Below, piece after piece: positions 53,129 to 62,092 of a DNA stretch of 64,000 nt. The notes beneath the pieces were generated by a model, which ran no database searches, was not told the DNA's origin, and saw only the letters and a list, made by a program, of their open reading frames with translations. The DNA comes from Berkiella sp963803015 (lineage in GTDB: Bacteria > Pseudomonadota > Gammaproteobacteria > Berkiellales > Berkiellaceae): contig CAWDKV010000003.1 in NCBI GenBank assembly GCA_963803015.1, forward strand, positions 620,001-684,000, given 5' to 3'. Position numbers and translations under genes: made by a program. How positions within the stretch are numbered: the first letter of the stretch is position 1; each line of letters starts with the position of its first letter.

Positions 53129-55771
53129 ATGTATTCAGTTGATGATATTAAGGCGGTCGCAAAAGAAAGAGCAGTTGCAAATGCTCAAATTGCACAGGAT
53201 ATTTCCAAAGCAGAATTAGAAGCATTTGCTCTGGAACTATTTGAAGCTGATGCCAATGTCTATATCGAAACCTATAATCAAGCTTATATTGAAGAAGTGA
53301 ATAGTATTATTGCAAAAGTAAAAAGATTGGCTGTTAGCTTCGCCAAAAGTCTAGCAGAATCTTCAACGTTACTTGATTTAAGAGAAGTGCCCCCCACCCT
53401 AGATAAACAATATCAAGCTTATCTTGAGCTTTACGTTAAAGAAGTAGAAGTAGCTTGTGAGAAGCTTGATGTATTAGGAATAAGTCCAGAAGAAATTGAA
53501 GATAATCCTGTGCCCTTAGGTAGAGATAAAGATAAAACAAGTTTTGACGATGAATCTGACTTTTCTCCTTTTGCGGAAGGTGAGGTGGTTGTCGAATCAG
53601 AGAATGAATCTGATCAGATGCAAAATGAAGAAAGTGATGCAAAATTTAAGCGTATCAAAAACATGGCGAGATCTGACGCTGGGGATTCTGTTCGCAGAGG
53701 GCAAAAGCTTAATGAAAAAAGACTTGAAATAAAAGCGAAAAAGAAGTTTAAAGATGAAGTTGACTCCGCATTTTATATAAAGCATTTCATTGAATTTTTT
53801 ACGATGAAACGTGTTAATCAACCAATTGAAGAGAGAATAAAAGCTTCAGCTAGGTCAAGAGCATTACAAAATGTTTCACATGGTTCCAAATTAAACCGCA
53901 AGACAATTGAAGAAACAGCTTATAAAGAATACCCCGAACCCGCGCAAGCTAAACTTTTTATCGAGGAATATGTGCGCATTTTTGAAGAAAAATTAAGCCA
54001 AATATCTTCTTCTGATAGAATTAAAGCCTTAGCGAGGAATCGAGCCATCAATTATGTTAGTAATGGCTTAACTTTAAATAGAAAAAACCTAGACGAGAGA
54101 GCCAAAAAGGAATTTCCCGATCCTGCCCAGGCTGCGCTTTACATTGAAGAACATACAAAAACCTTTGAAGAGCAGTTAAAGAAAAAATCACCAGAAGACC
54201 AGATAAAAGCACGCGCTAGAAAAGATGCGCGCGATGCATTTAGCGGCGGCATCAAGCTAGATGAAAAACGTTTAAGTAAATCATCAGAACAATTTAAAGA
54301 ACATGCTCGTCTTTATTTCGATACTTATGTCGAAATTTATAATGAAAAGAAAAAAGCTCTCCCGGAAAGTTCTTCTGGTGACGAAAAAAGTAAAGATAAA
54401 ACGAATCCCTCTTTGCGAGATAAAGCGTTTCGCAAAGCAAAAATGCACAGCAATAGAATTACACCTTTAGATTATGATAAATTTTGTCTACAAGTTAAGA
54501 AAGAATTTGGCCCTGAGGCAGAGAATTTCATGGTGCTCTATAATGAGTATAAAGATAAATTAACGCCTAAAACAGATAAAGCGAAAGTAGCCTTTTTGGC
54601 AAAAAAACAAGGCAAAAACGCCGCCCACAACGGCACTGTGCTCAATCAAGAAGCATTAAATAAAAATGCAAATGTTCATGGTGAGCATAAACAACTTTAT
54701 ATTGATGAATATACGAAAGCCTACAATCATCAGCTAAAATTAAAAGCTAAACCCTATCTTGAAGAAGACAGTGATGAGGAACATGGGCGGCTTAATGAAC
54801 AACAAGCAATTATTAAATATTTGGCTATCACGCGTGCGAGTCACGATGCAAGAATAGGTATTAAATTAAATATCCCTCTTCTAAGGGAGAAAGCATTTAA
54901 AGAGTTTGGCAAAGAACATGTCGATTTCTTTGTTAATATATTCAAAAGTACCTATGAAACTAAAGAGAAGCCTAAATCACTTAAAAATCAGGTGAAAACG
55001 TTGGCCCAAGCACGCGCTTGGAGATTAGCTGAACGTGGTGAGGCATACGATATTGATGTCCTCAATAAAGAAGCTCAAGCACAAGGTGATTTAGCGGATG
55101 TTTATAAAGAAAGGTTTATCGAAACTTACAATAATAAAATGAAGAAGTTTGAAAAAGAGGGTGTTAACACGAAAACAATTGTAGATCCTAAGACTAAAGA
55201 GCAAGCAAAAGATCCAAGCATGGTTAAGAAAATAGCAGAAAACCTGGCCTCACGCGCTGCACAACAAGCAAATGGGGTTAACATGAAAGCACTTGAAAAG
55301 GCTGCCGAACCCTTTGGGAAGGAAAAGCAACTTTATATTGAAACTTATATCGCAACTTATAAAGCAAACGCGGCCAAAGGCATAGAAAATCTCAAAAAGC
55401 ATGCTTTTAATAGAGGGCTAGAATGTGGTAAGAAATGGGAAAAATATAACGATCTGGAGACAAATAATGAAGCAGAAAAGCATTTTGACCTAGCTTCCAC
55501 TTATAAGGCTGCTTTTAAAAGAGGTTTTGATATTAGTTTTGCTGCCAAGGCTAAAAGCGCAGCTAGCTCAAAAGAAACTCATCAGGTATTGGCTCGAACA
55601 CCTTCTAATCTACCTGCAGCGGCGCTACCAGTTAATGGATTTGAGTTGCTTGAAGGATCTCCGACGCTACTTTTTCAAGGTCCATCCAGCGTTTCTTTAC
55701 CTGCCAAGGATACCCCGTTGTCACCCAGCGTCGCTAATGAGGGTATTAATAATCTCCAAATGAGGCGTTAA
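53129..55771 (+). CDS. Repeat-family protein 4: full-length paralog of protein 1
   Basis: 880 residues, start supported by GTGAGGT eight bases upstream. It has the same order of ~11 helical units as protein 1: IKAVAKERAVANAQIAQDIS at the N-terminus, an acidic linker near 120-170 after unit 2, YDIDVLNKEAQAQGDLADVY near 645 and a last unit ending YKAAFKRGFDISF. It also has a disordered Pro/Ser-rich C-terminus containing SPTLLFQGPSSVS, echoed in protein 1 as SPLLFRGPGSVP. The conserved LLF.GP.SV tail motif in otherwise variable disordered tails may be functional, for example a secretion or binding signal. Identity is moderate overall, so the duplication is old. Confidence 0.8.
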   Translation: MYSVDDIKAVAKERAVANAQIAQDISKAELEAFALELFEADANVYIETYNQAYIEEVNSIIAKVKRLAVSFAKSLAESSTLLDLREVPPTLDKQYQAYLELYVKEVEVACEKLDVLGISPEEIEDNPVPLGRDKDKTSFDDESDFSPFAEGEVVVESENESDQMQNEESDAKFKRIKNMARSDAGDSVRRGQKLNEKRLEIKAKKKFKDEVDSAFYIKHFIEFFTMKRVNQPIEERIKASARSRALQNVSHGSKLNRKTIEETAYKEYPEPAQAKLFIEEYVRIFEEKLSQISSSDRIKALARNRAINYVSNGLTLNRKNLDERAKKEFPDPAQAALYIEEHTKTFEEQLKKKSPEDQIKARARKDARDAFSGGIKLDEKRLSKSSEQFKEHARLYFDTYVEIYNEKKKALPESSSGDEKSKDKTNPSLRDKAFRKAKMHSNRITPLDYDKFCLQVKKEFGPEAENFMVLYNEYKDKLTPKTDKAKVAFLAKKQGKNAAHNGTVLNQEALNKNANVHGEHKQLYIDEYTKAYNHQLKLKAKPYLEEDSDEEHGRLNEQQAIIKYLAITRASHDARIGIKLNIPLLREKAFKEFGKEHVDFFVNIFKSTYETKEKPKSLKNQVKTLAQARAWRLAERGEAYDIDVLNKEAQAQGDLADVYKERFIETYNNKMKKFEKEGVNTKTIVDPKTKEQAKDPSMVKKIAENLASRAAQQANGVNMKALEKAAEPFGKEKQLYIETYIATYKANAAKGIENLKKHAFNRGLECGKKWEKYNDLETNNEAEKHFDLASTYKAAFKRGFDISFAAKAKSAASSKETHQVLARTPSNLPAAALPVNGFELLEGSPTLLFQGPSSVSLPAKDTPLSPSVANEGINNLQMRR

Positions 55772-55831
55772 TTACTAAAAACCTGACCCGCTAAAGATTT
55801 TTTGGGTAACTAGGCTGCGTCATTTGAACCC

Positions 55832-56971
55832 TCAATTCAGATCACGAAGCCTTTTTAGCCCAGACCTAGTGATATCATCCATTTTTATGTCTTCGCGATG
55901 GTTAGCCAAATGTTTGGTGGCTAATCCTCTTGCTTTTTCTATACCGATGTTGGCACGTGTTAGATAGAGTATTGGCATTGCTTGTGATAATATTAATGCC
56001 CCAAGATCAATTGGCATTTTTTTCTGCTTCAATCCCGATAAAACACCAACCATTTTATGGAACAATTCACCGGTTTCTTTTTTAAAGTTTTCATATAAGG
56101 GAGCAAGATCCGGATATTGGTCTATAGCTATATTGATATCAACAGGCTTCATGGCAACAAATAAACGATTAACAATAGATAGGTGGCCCTTTCTGACAGC
56201 CACTCTAAACACGTCAATGTTATCAGCCGTAATATCAGCGACAACGTCAGGAAATTCTAACAATCGATTGACAACGGCTAGGTGGCCATTCATTGCTGCT
56301 ACTCTAAGCGCGCCATTGTTCTCAGCCGCGATATTGCTGACAACATCAGGAAATTCTAAGAATCGATTGACAACAGCCACGTGGCCGCTTTTGGCAGCCC
56401 ATCTAAGCGTGACATTATTGTCAGCCGCAACATTAGCGATAACGTCGGGAAATTCTAACAATCGATTGACAACGGCTACGTTGCCGTTTGTTGCCGCCGA
56501 TATAAGTGCATCGTTATGAACAGCCGCGATATTAGCAACAACCTCAGGAAATTCTAACAATCGATTGACAACGGCTACGTTGCCATTTCTTGCAGCCACT
56601 CTAAGCACGTCATTGTGACTACCTGCAATATTAGCGGCAACCTCAGGGAATTCTAATAATCGATTGACAACGGCTAGGTGGCCGTTCCCTGCTGCCTCTC
56701 TAAGCGCACCATTATTATAAGCTGTGATATTAGTGGCAACAGCAGGAAATTCTAACAATCGATTGACTATGTCTAGGTTACCATTCCTGGCAGCCCATCT
56801 AAGCGCGGCATTGTAATCAGTCGCGATATTAGCCTTGATTTCAGCAGAAGGTGATTTCAATAATGCAATTACCTTCTCAACATCATTTATCATAATAGCA
56901 ACTTTAAACTCTCCAATTGTATCAGAGAGGGCAAAATTCGGGGATGTTAAAGTCGCGATAGTAATTGGCAT
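55832..56971 (-). CDS. Ankyrin-repeat protein, tandem paralog family, member C
   Basis: 379 residues from MPITIATLTSP. The N-cap (FKVAIMINDVEKVIALLKSP) is followed by about 7 ankyrin units (NGNVAVVNRLLEFPEVVANI and similar), then the family C-terminal domain (KETGELFHKMVGVLSGLKQK ... RANIGIEKARGLATKHLANH), ending SGLKRLRDLN. Two adjacent units (KSGHVAVVNRFLEFPDVVSN, MNGHLAVVNRLLEFPDVV) are almost identical at DNA level to units of member D, a sign of gene conversion. It is preceded by the conserved upstream region. Confidence 0.88.
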   Translation of the reverse strand: MPITIATLTSPNFALSDTIGEFKVAIMINDVEKVIALLKSPSAEIKANIATDYNAALRWAARNGNLDIVNRLLEFPAVATNITAYNNGALREAAGNGHLAVVNRLLEFPEVAANIAGSHNDVLRVAARNGNVAVVNRLLEFPEVVANIAAVHNDALISAATNGNVAVVNRLLEFPDVIANVAADNNVTLRWAAKSGHVAVVNRFLEFPDVVSNIAAENNGALRVAAMNGHLAVVNRLLEFPDVVADITADNIDVFRVAVRKGHLSIVNRLFVAMKPVDINIAIDQYPDLAPLYENFKKETGELFHKMVGVLSGLKQKKMPIDLGALILSQAMPILYLTRANIGIEKARGLATKHLANHREDIKMDDITRSGLKRLRDLN

Positions 56972-57125
56972 GATTTATCTCCACAAAAAGCATAAATGGA
57001 TGGGAGCAACAGGATAAGGGGATCTGTTCATCTTGGAGTGACAATTATACTACGTTTGTAACTTTTTTCTATCCTAAAAAAGCCTAGCGATCATACTTTC
57101 TGATAGAAGGTAGAGAAAATTGGAT
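56972..57125 (-). promoter_or_regulatory. Conserved upstream region of ankyrin family (member C)
   Basis: Almost identical over ~150 bp to 59198-59358. In gene direction it carries the block CTCTACCTTCTATCAGAAAG, then GATCGCTAGGCTTTTTTAGG, a TATAAT (57049-57044) and a GGAGATAAATC ribosome-binding leader before ATG. Conservation outside the coding sequence implies recent duplication or a shared control element. Confidence 0.65.
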
Positions 57126-57235
57126 AACGCTTAGAAATGAGTGTGGGATCTCGAATATAAAACCTTGCTTTTGTTGACTCAACTTGTTCACATGAAAAAC
57201 TGGGCCTGTTAAGGTTTTTGGATAACTAGTCGCTT

Positions 57236-57345
57236 CATTTGAACCCTCAATTCAGATCACGAAGCCTTTTTTGCCCAGTCCTAGTGCTATCATCCATTTT
57301 TATGTCTTCGTGATGGTTAGCCAAATGTTTGGTGGCTAATTCTCT
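57236..57345 (-). pseudogene. Ankyrin-family 3' tail remnant
   Basis: This repeats the end of member C (55823-55935): the codons for RLRDLN and stop, then upstream KMDDSTRTG-like and ALANHHEDIK-like sequence. It is fused in front of member D's own 3' end. It represents a deleted fifth copy or the joint left by an unequal crossover. Confidence 0.8.
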
Positions 57346-57355
57346 TTAAAATTCA

Positions 57356-59197
57356 TTACTTTCTTAGTTTGTATTTTTTTTGCCTTGCCTCTGTAGCTTG
57401 AACAAAAGCATTGCCTCTCCTGACAACTTCAACTTCTTCTCTATGCGAAATTCTTTTAAACCCTCTAATCAGATCACGGGGCCTTCTTTGCTCAGGCCTG
57501 CTCTCGTCTTTCATTTCTATGTCTTTGGGAAGACTTGTCAAACGTTGGTTGATCAATTTTCTTGCTTTTTCTATACCGACGTTGGCGCGTGTTAGATAGA
57601 GGGTTGGCATTGCTTGTGATAATATTAATGCCCCAATATCGGTTGGCATTTTTTTCTGTTTCAAGACGGATAAAACACTAACCATTTTATGGAACAATTC
57701 ACCGGCTTCCTTTTTAAAGTTTTGATATAAGGGAGCAAGATCTGGATGTTGGTCTATAGCTTTATTGATATCAGCAGGCTTCATGGCAATAAAGAGACGA
57801 TTGACAACGGCTAGGTGGCCGTTTTGGGCAGCCCATATAAGCGCGGCATTGTCATTAGCTGCGATATTGGCGACAACCTCAGGAAATTCTAACAATCGAT
57901 TGACAACGGCTAGGTGGCCATTCATTGCTGCTACTCTAAGCGCGCCATTGTTCTCAGCCGCGATATTGCTGACAACATCAGGAAATTCTAAGAATCGATT
58001 GACAACAGCCACGTGGCCGCTTTTGGCAGCCCATCTAAGCGCGGCATTGTTATAAGCTGCGATATTAGCAACCACATCAGGAAATTCTAACAATCGATTG
58101 ACGACGGCTAGGTGGCCGTTTTCTGCCGCCACTCTAAGCGCGGCATTGTTGTCAGCTGCGACATCAGCGACAACATCAGGGAATTCTAACAATCGATTGA
58201 CAACGGCTAGGTGGCCGTTTTGGGCAGCCCATATAAGCGCGGCATTGTCATTAGCTGCGACATTAGTGACCACATCAGGAAATTCTAACAATCGATTGAC
58301 AACGGCTAGGTGGCCGTTTTGGGCAGCCCATTTAAATGCATAATTGCTTTTAGCCGTGATATTAGCGACCACATCAGGAAATTCTAACAATCGATTGACA
58401 ACGACTAGATGGCCGTTTTGGGCAGCAAATCTAAGCGCGTCATTGTTATAAGCTGCGACATTAGTGACAACATCAGGAAATTCTAACAATCGATTGACAA
58501 TAGCCACGTGGCCGTTCCTGACAGCCCATTTAAATGCATAATTGCTTTTAGCCGTGATATTAGCGACCACATCAGGAAATTCTAACAATCGATTGACAAC
58601 AGCCACATGGCCGCTTCGAGCAGCCTCTCTAAGCGCGTAATAGTCGTCAGCCGCGATATTAGCGACAACAAAAGGAGCTTCTAGCGATCGATTGACTATG
58701 TCTAGGTGGCCTTTTTCTGCCGCCCATGTAAACACAAAGTTGTTCTCGGTCGCGATGTTAGCGACCACGTCAGGAAATTCTAAGAATCGATTGACAACAG
58801 CCACATGGCCGTTTTTGGCAGCCCATATAAGCGCAAAATTGCGATTAGCCGCGATATTGGCGACAACCTCAGGAAATTCTAACAATCGATTGACAACGGC
58901 TAGGTGGCCATTAATTGCTGCTACTCTAAGCGCGCCATTGTTCTCAGCCGCGATATTGCTGACAACATCAGGAAATTCTAAGAATCGATTGACAACAGCC
59001 ACGTGGCCGCTTTTGGCAGCCCATCTAAGCGCGTTATTGTTATTAGTCGCGATATTGGCTTTGATTTCAGCAGAGGGAGATTTCAATAATGCGATTATCT
59101 TTTCAGCATCATCTTTCTCAATAGCAGTTTCAAACTCTTTGATTGTACCAGAGAGAGTAACATCGGATGATATTAAAGTCGCTATAGTAATTGGCAT
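57356..59197 (-). CDS. Ankyrin-repeat protein, tandem paralog family, member D (longest)
   Basis: 613 residues from MPITIATLISS with about 13 ankyrin units of 34 residues. The consensus is A..NGHLAVVNRLLEFPDVVAN, preceded by the family N-cap (IKEFETAIEKDDAEKIIALL). A two-unit block (KSGHVAVVNRFLEFPDVVSN then NGHLAVVNRLLEFPEVVANI) occurs both near the N-terminus and near the C-terminus with nearly the same DNA. The C-terminal domain (KEAGELFHKMVSVLSVLKQK ...) continues into an extra basic tail (RISHREEVEVVRRGNAF ... KKYKLRK) that the other members lack or carry as frameshifted sequence. Likely a protein-binding effector. Confidence 0.9.
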   Translation of the reverse strand: MPITIATLISSDVTLSGTIKEFETAIEKDDAEKIIALLKSPSAEIKANIATNNNNALRWAAKSGHVAVVNRFLEFPDVVSNIAAENNGALRVAAINGHLAVVNRLLEFPEVVANIAANRNFALIWAAKNGHVAVVNRFLEFPDVVANIATENNFVFTWAAEKGHLDIVNRSLEAPFVVANIAADDYYALREAARSGHVAVVNRLLEFPDVVANITAKSNYAFKWAVRNGHVAIVNRLLEFPDVVTNVAAYNNDALRFAAQNGHLVVVNRLLEFPDVVANITAKSNYAFKWAAQNGHLAVVNRLLEFPDVVTNVAANDNAALIWAAQNGHLAVVNRLLEFPDVVADVAADNNAALRVAAENGHLAVVNRLLEFPDVVANIAAYNNAALRWAAKSGHVAVVNRFLEFPDVVSNIAAENNGALRVAAMNGHLAVVNRLLEFPEVVANIAANDNAALIWAAQNGHLAVVNRLFIAMKPADINKAIDQHPDLAPLYQNFKKEAGELFHKMVSVLSVLKQKKMPTDIGALILSQAMPTLYLTRANVGIEKARKLINQRLTSLPKDIEMKDESRPEQRRPRDLIRGFKRISHREEVEVVRRGNAFVQATEARQKKYKLRK

Positions 59198-59358
59198 GAT
59201 TTATCTCCACAAAAAGCAAAGAACATAAATGGATGGGAGCAACAGGATCGGGGGATCCTGTTTATCTTTGAGTGACAATTATACTACGTTTGTAACTTTT
59301 TTCTATCCTAAAAAAGCCTAGCGATCATACTTTCTGATAGAAGGTAGAGAAAATTGGA
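59198..59358 (-). promoter_or_regulatory. Conserved upstream region of ankyrin family (member D)
   Basis: It matches 56972-57125 apart from a few substitutions and a short insertion near the start codon. TATAAT is at 59283-59278 in gene direction, with the same GGAGATAAATC leader. The match ends sharply around 59358. Confidence 0.65.
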
Positions 59359-59462
59359 TAAAAACTTATCTGTTAAGAAGTTAGATTATATGTTGGGAGC
59401 ACAGTTTGGCGGCACGATTTTGCGTGCAACGCCACAACTACGAAAAAACACAACGATTAGAG

Positions 59463-60128
59463 CTAAGATTTAATATTAATTGATTTCTCGTCACCAGGTT
59501 GGCAATGTTCTCCATAAAAAACCATTTTGGCATTCCCTCTCTCTAACGTTATATTGTTGCTCCATTTTTTAATATTGAAATTATCCTGTTTTCTTTCCTC
59601 CATAGTCATGAGTTTCTCTCTTAGCTGAATTAGTGCAGCGTGTTTGTTTTGGTGCTGAGATCGTTCTTGTTTTGCAATGGTTATGAGCCCGGTAGGTTGA
59701 TGGATCGCCCTAACAGCAGATTTTGTCTTATTAACATGTTGCCCCCCAGGGCCAGAGGCACGCATGTACTCAAATTTAACTTCCTTTTCATCAAAGAGAG
59801 GAGAGAGTTTATTCTCGTTCCTAATCAGCTGGATCCCTACAAACCAATTTTTGCGGTAATTTTTTTTTCGGGCAGGACTCTTATAAATCCATTGCATGGT
59901 GCCTTGCCATTTTTGCGCTAAGTTCTGTGCACCATTTCCTTCTAATGAGATGACTACAGAAGAAAAGCTCTTTGGTATTTCACCTGGCACTTTTTCGATG
60001 ATGTTAAAGACAATGCCCCTTTGTTTGCACTCTTCTAAAATAAAGGAAACCAATTTGGAAACAAAAAGGCAACATTCAAGGGGGCCTTGACCCGCTGAAA
60101 GATGCAACAAGCAGCTATTTTTTTCCAT
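59463..60128 (-). CDS. prfH: Peptide chain release factor homolog PrfH
   Basis: 221 residues of the class I release-factor superfamily lacking the codon-recognition domain. The catalytic GGQ is in RASGPGGQHVNKTKSAVRA (~residues 123-141), which enters the peptidyl-transferase centre and hydrolyses peptidyl-tRNA. It is followed by the conserved Q.ERSQHQNK.AAL helix. The N-terminal LLHLSAGQGPLECCLFVSKL is the PrfH-specific region. PrfH acts on ribosomes with damaged 16S decoding centres, rescuing them so that the RtcB partner can seal the RNA. Its start overlaps the end of the rtcB gene by 14 bases, and AAGGAAAG lies upstream of the ATG. Confidence 0.95.
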   Translation of the reverse strand: MEKNSCLLHLSAGQGPLECCLFVSKLVSFILEECKQRGIVFNIIEKVPGEIPKSFSSVVISLEGNGAQNLAQKWQGTMQWIYKSPARKKNYRKNWFVGIQLIRNENKLSPLFDEKEVKFEYMRASGPGGQHVNKTKSAVRAIHQPTGLITIAKQERSQHQNKHAALIQLREKLMTMEERKQDNFNIKKWSNNITLERGNAKMVFYGEHCQPGDEKSINIKS

Positions 60129-61245
60129 CTTCTTTCCTTGTCTTGTACGTTATCAATGGTCTTAAGATGGCGATGACTTTGATAAGTTTCTCGTCAATTA
60201 AATCTTGGATGACCACCTCAATATTCTTATAAGCTTGGGGCGCTTCTTCAAAAATCAAATCTTCGTCTTCACAGATAACGTTGCTTTTTAAAAGCGTTTT
60301 TCGAAAATTATACGAGCTATATCCTTGTAATTTGCCTTTTGCAGCACTTCTTTGCCATTTTCTTCCTGCACCATGCGCTAATGAAAAAGCAGAGTTTAAA
60401 TGCGCATTAATTGGTTGAACTAAGTAACTAAAATGCCCTCTCGATCCTGGAATAACCACAGGACCTTGCTGACTGGTACTCGCTCCCTTTCGATGAAACC
60501 AGAAGCATTCTTCATTTATCATCACTTTTGAGATTTCATTGTGACAAATATCTAATACTGGTTTTAACTTCGCGCCAATTTGCTCAGCAAACCGCATCCC
60601 TATAATTTCTCTATTGGCTTTTGCCCATTTGAGTGCATACTCATGTTGCGCCAAATAGACGCTTGATTCAGAAGAGTCGTCTTCGAGCCCCTGAGTATTT
60701 TGAGAAATATAATTTTCATATATTCTTTTTCCCAAAGCGCGAGAGCCTGAATGGACTAAAAGGAAGGCTTGATTTTCATTTAAATCCAAAGTTTCAAAAA
60801 GCGCGCTATCTTGAACCATCTCAATTTTTTGCAATTCAGCAAAATGGTTGCCGCCACCAATAGTGCCAAGCTGATGATCATTTTGATTATCAAGAAATTG
60901 ATATTTCTCTCTATATAAAGACAAATCAGGACAAGGAGAATTGAGCCCTTTTAATTTTTTTGAAAATTTATCTATCCTTACTTTTTTAACTGGAATGCTG
61001 GTTTGCCAAAACCCCATGCCACATCCTATATCACTTCCAGCAAGCTGTGGATAAAAAATGCCCTGACTAATAAATACAGCGCCAACTGGGTGAGCTGAGC
61101 CAGGATGAAGATCGGGCAAGCCCACAGCAAACTTCATACCGGGTAAGCGCGCAGTATTATTTAATTGTTCAATGGCTTTGCCTTCTATCCAGCTCTTTGG
61201 AGAAGCAATTATTTTAACAATACAATCTTGGTTTTTATTGCCCAT
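60115..61245 (-). CDS. rtcB: RtcB-type RNA ligase (RtcB2, PrfH partner)
   Basis: 376 residues, the short form of RtcB typical of PrfH-linked copies. The metal- and GMP-binding motifs are visible: GLPDLHPGSAHPVGAVF (~42-58), AGSDIGCGMGFW (~68-79, the Mn-binding Asp and Cys), TIGGGNHFAELQ (~130-141), LVHSGSRALGKR and the GMP-linked His region near PGSRGHFSYLV and LAHGAGRKWQRS. RtcB joins 2',3'-cyclic phosphate or 3'-phosphate ends to 5'-OH ends. In this operon type it repairs rRNA cut by ribotoxins. It is encoded directly upstream of, and overlapping, prfH. Confidence 0.95.
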   Translation of the reverse strand: MGNKNQDCIVKIIASPKSWIEGKAIEQLNNTARLPGMKFAVGLPDLHPGSAHPVGAVFISQGIFYPQLAGSDIGCGMGFWQTSIPVKKVRIDKFSKKLKGLNSPCPDLSLYREKYQFLDNQNDHQLGTIGGGNHFAELQKIEMVQDSALFETLDLNENQAFLLVHSGSRALGKRIYENYISQNTQGLEDDSSESSVYLAQHEYALKWAKANREIIGMRFAEQIGAKLKPVLDICHNEISKVMINEECFWFHRKGASTSQQGPVVIPGSRGHFSYLVQPINAHLNSAFSLAHGAGRKWQRSAAKGKLQGYSSYNFRKTLLKSNVICEDEDLIFEEAPQAYKNIEVVIQDLIDEKLIKVIAILRPLITYKTRKEDGKK

Positions 61246-61732
61246 AAAAATCCCAACGAATTAAAAATTCATTTAAAAAGGTTAATTTTGTTGCAAAGCA
61301 AAGCCGTCAGCCAAAAATGCTATACAACAAAGAGTTAAATTTTGGAATTTAGATAGTCAAGAAAAGGGTAGGGGATAATTTGAAAAAATACCGTGAAACC
61401 AGAGCCTTTTAAAAACTAAATAATTCCTGTTTTGGGGTAATGTAAAACGTCATAAATGAACTCCTTCCATAAAAGAATAAATAATTTAGAAATCCTAATG
61501 CAGTTTTAGGTCAAGATCAAGTGTTTTTCAGAAAAACGTGAAATTTTAACAGCTATTGCATAGATAGTTGATGTATATACTGGGCAGATGATGGCGTGTT
61601 TAACGCGGGCAAGTAAATTGATAAGATCTGCTATCTTTAAATCAAGAACAGATATTGCGCCAATTTCCCGATAAATTCCGCAACCCAGTCTATCTATTAA
61701 ATCAATTTTGACATAATAGGAAAGGAATGCAG
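61246..61732. other. Intergenic region without recognised gene
   Basis: About 490 bp of AT-rich sequence upstream of rtcB and reaching the third dispersed repeat. No supported gene; the rtcB promoter should be near 61260-61400, but no clear element stands out. Confidence 0.45.
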
Positions 61733-61850
61733 CGCTGGCTCCAAGATTGCGCTTCAGCGTGATTGAAAATAGGCGAGGAAGGTTTAATGATGTACTGGCT
61801 AAGCCGAAGTGCCACAAGTGCAAACGACCTTTCTTGGCTCTTCAGTTTTT
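61733..61850. repeat. ~117-bp dispersed repeat, divergent copy 3
   Basis: It shares GCGCTTCAGCGTGATTGAAA and the following GGTTTAATGATGTACTGGCT-like blocks with 5090-5206 and 8411-8528, with more differences and no tRNA-Arg half beside it. Reading frames across it give the low-information word TSLNL..RFSI.LKR in all copies, which is an artefact of the repeat. Confidence 0.75.
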
Positions 61851-62092
61851 TCATCTCGTTGCAAGATGGTGAGAAAGCAAACCAATACAAGAATGGTTAA
61901 ATTTATTAGTCATAAAAAAATATACTGAATAACCCATTTACTTTTATTGAAAAAATCTGACTTTTTGTCATAAATATTGACACATGCTATTTAAAATGTG
62001 AAAATTTCATTGTTTTTTAATGCTGCCACAGATAATTATAAAATTATCAAGTCTTTTAGCGTCTTAATATTTCATCACAATGGAGATATGAA

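Noticed and set aside
57765..59050. Regular 102-bp repeats considered as a CRISPR-like array
   Set aside because: The repeats are contiguous, have no unique spacers and encode ankyrin units in frame.
57765..59228. Long plus-strand open frames opposite the ankyrin genes (also 46006-48058 and 56133-57017)
   Set aside because: They are shadows of the 102-bp coding repeats on the minus strand; composition (SNNRLTTARWPF repeats) is an artefact of antisense reading.
61506..61823. Minus-strand ORF overlapping the third dispersed repeat
   Set aside because: Its protein-like words (TSLNL, RFSITLKRNLG) come from the repeat itself and recur in the other copies; there is no start signal or family.
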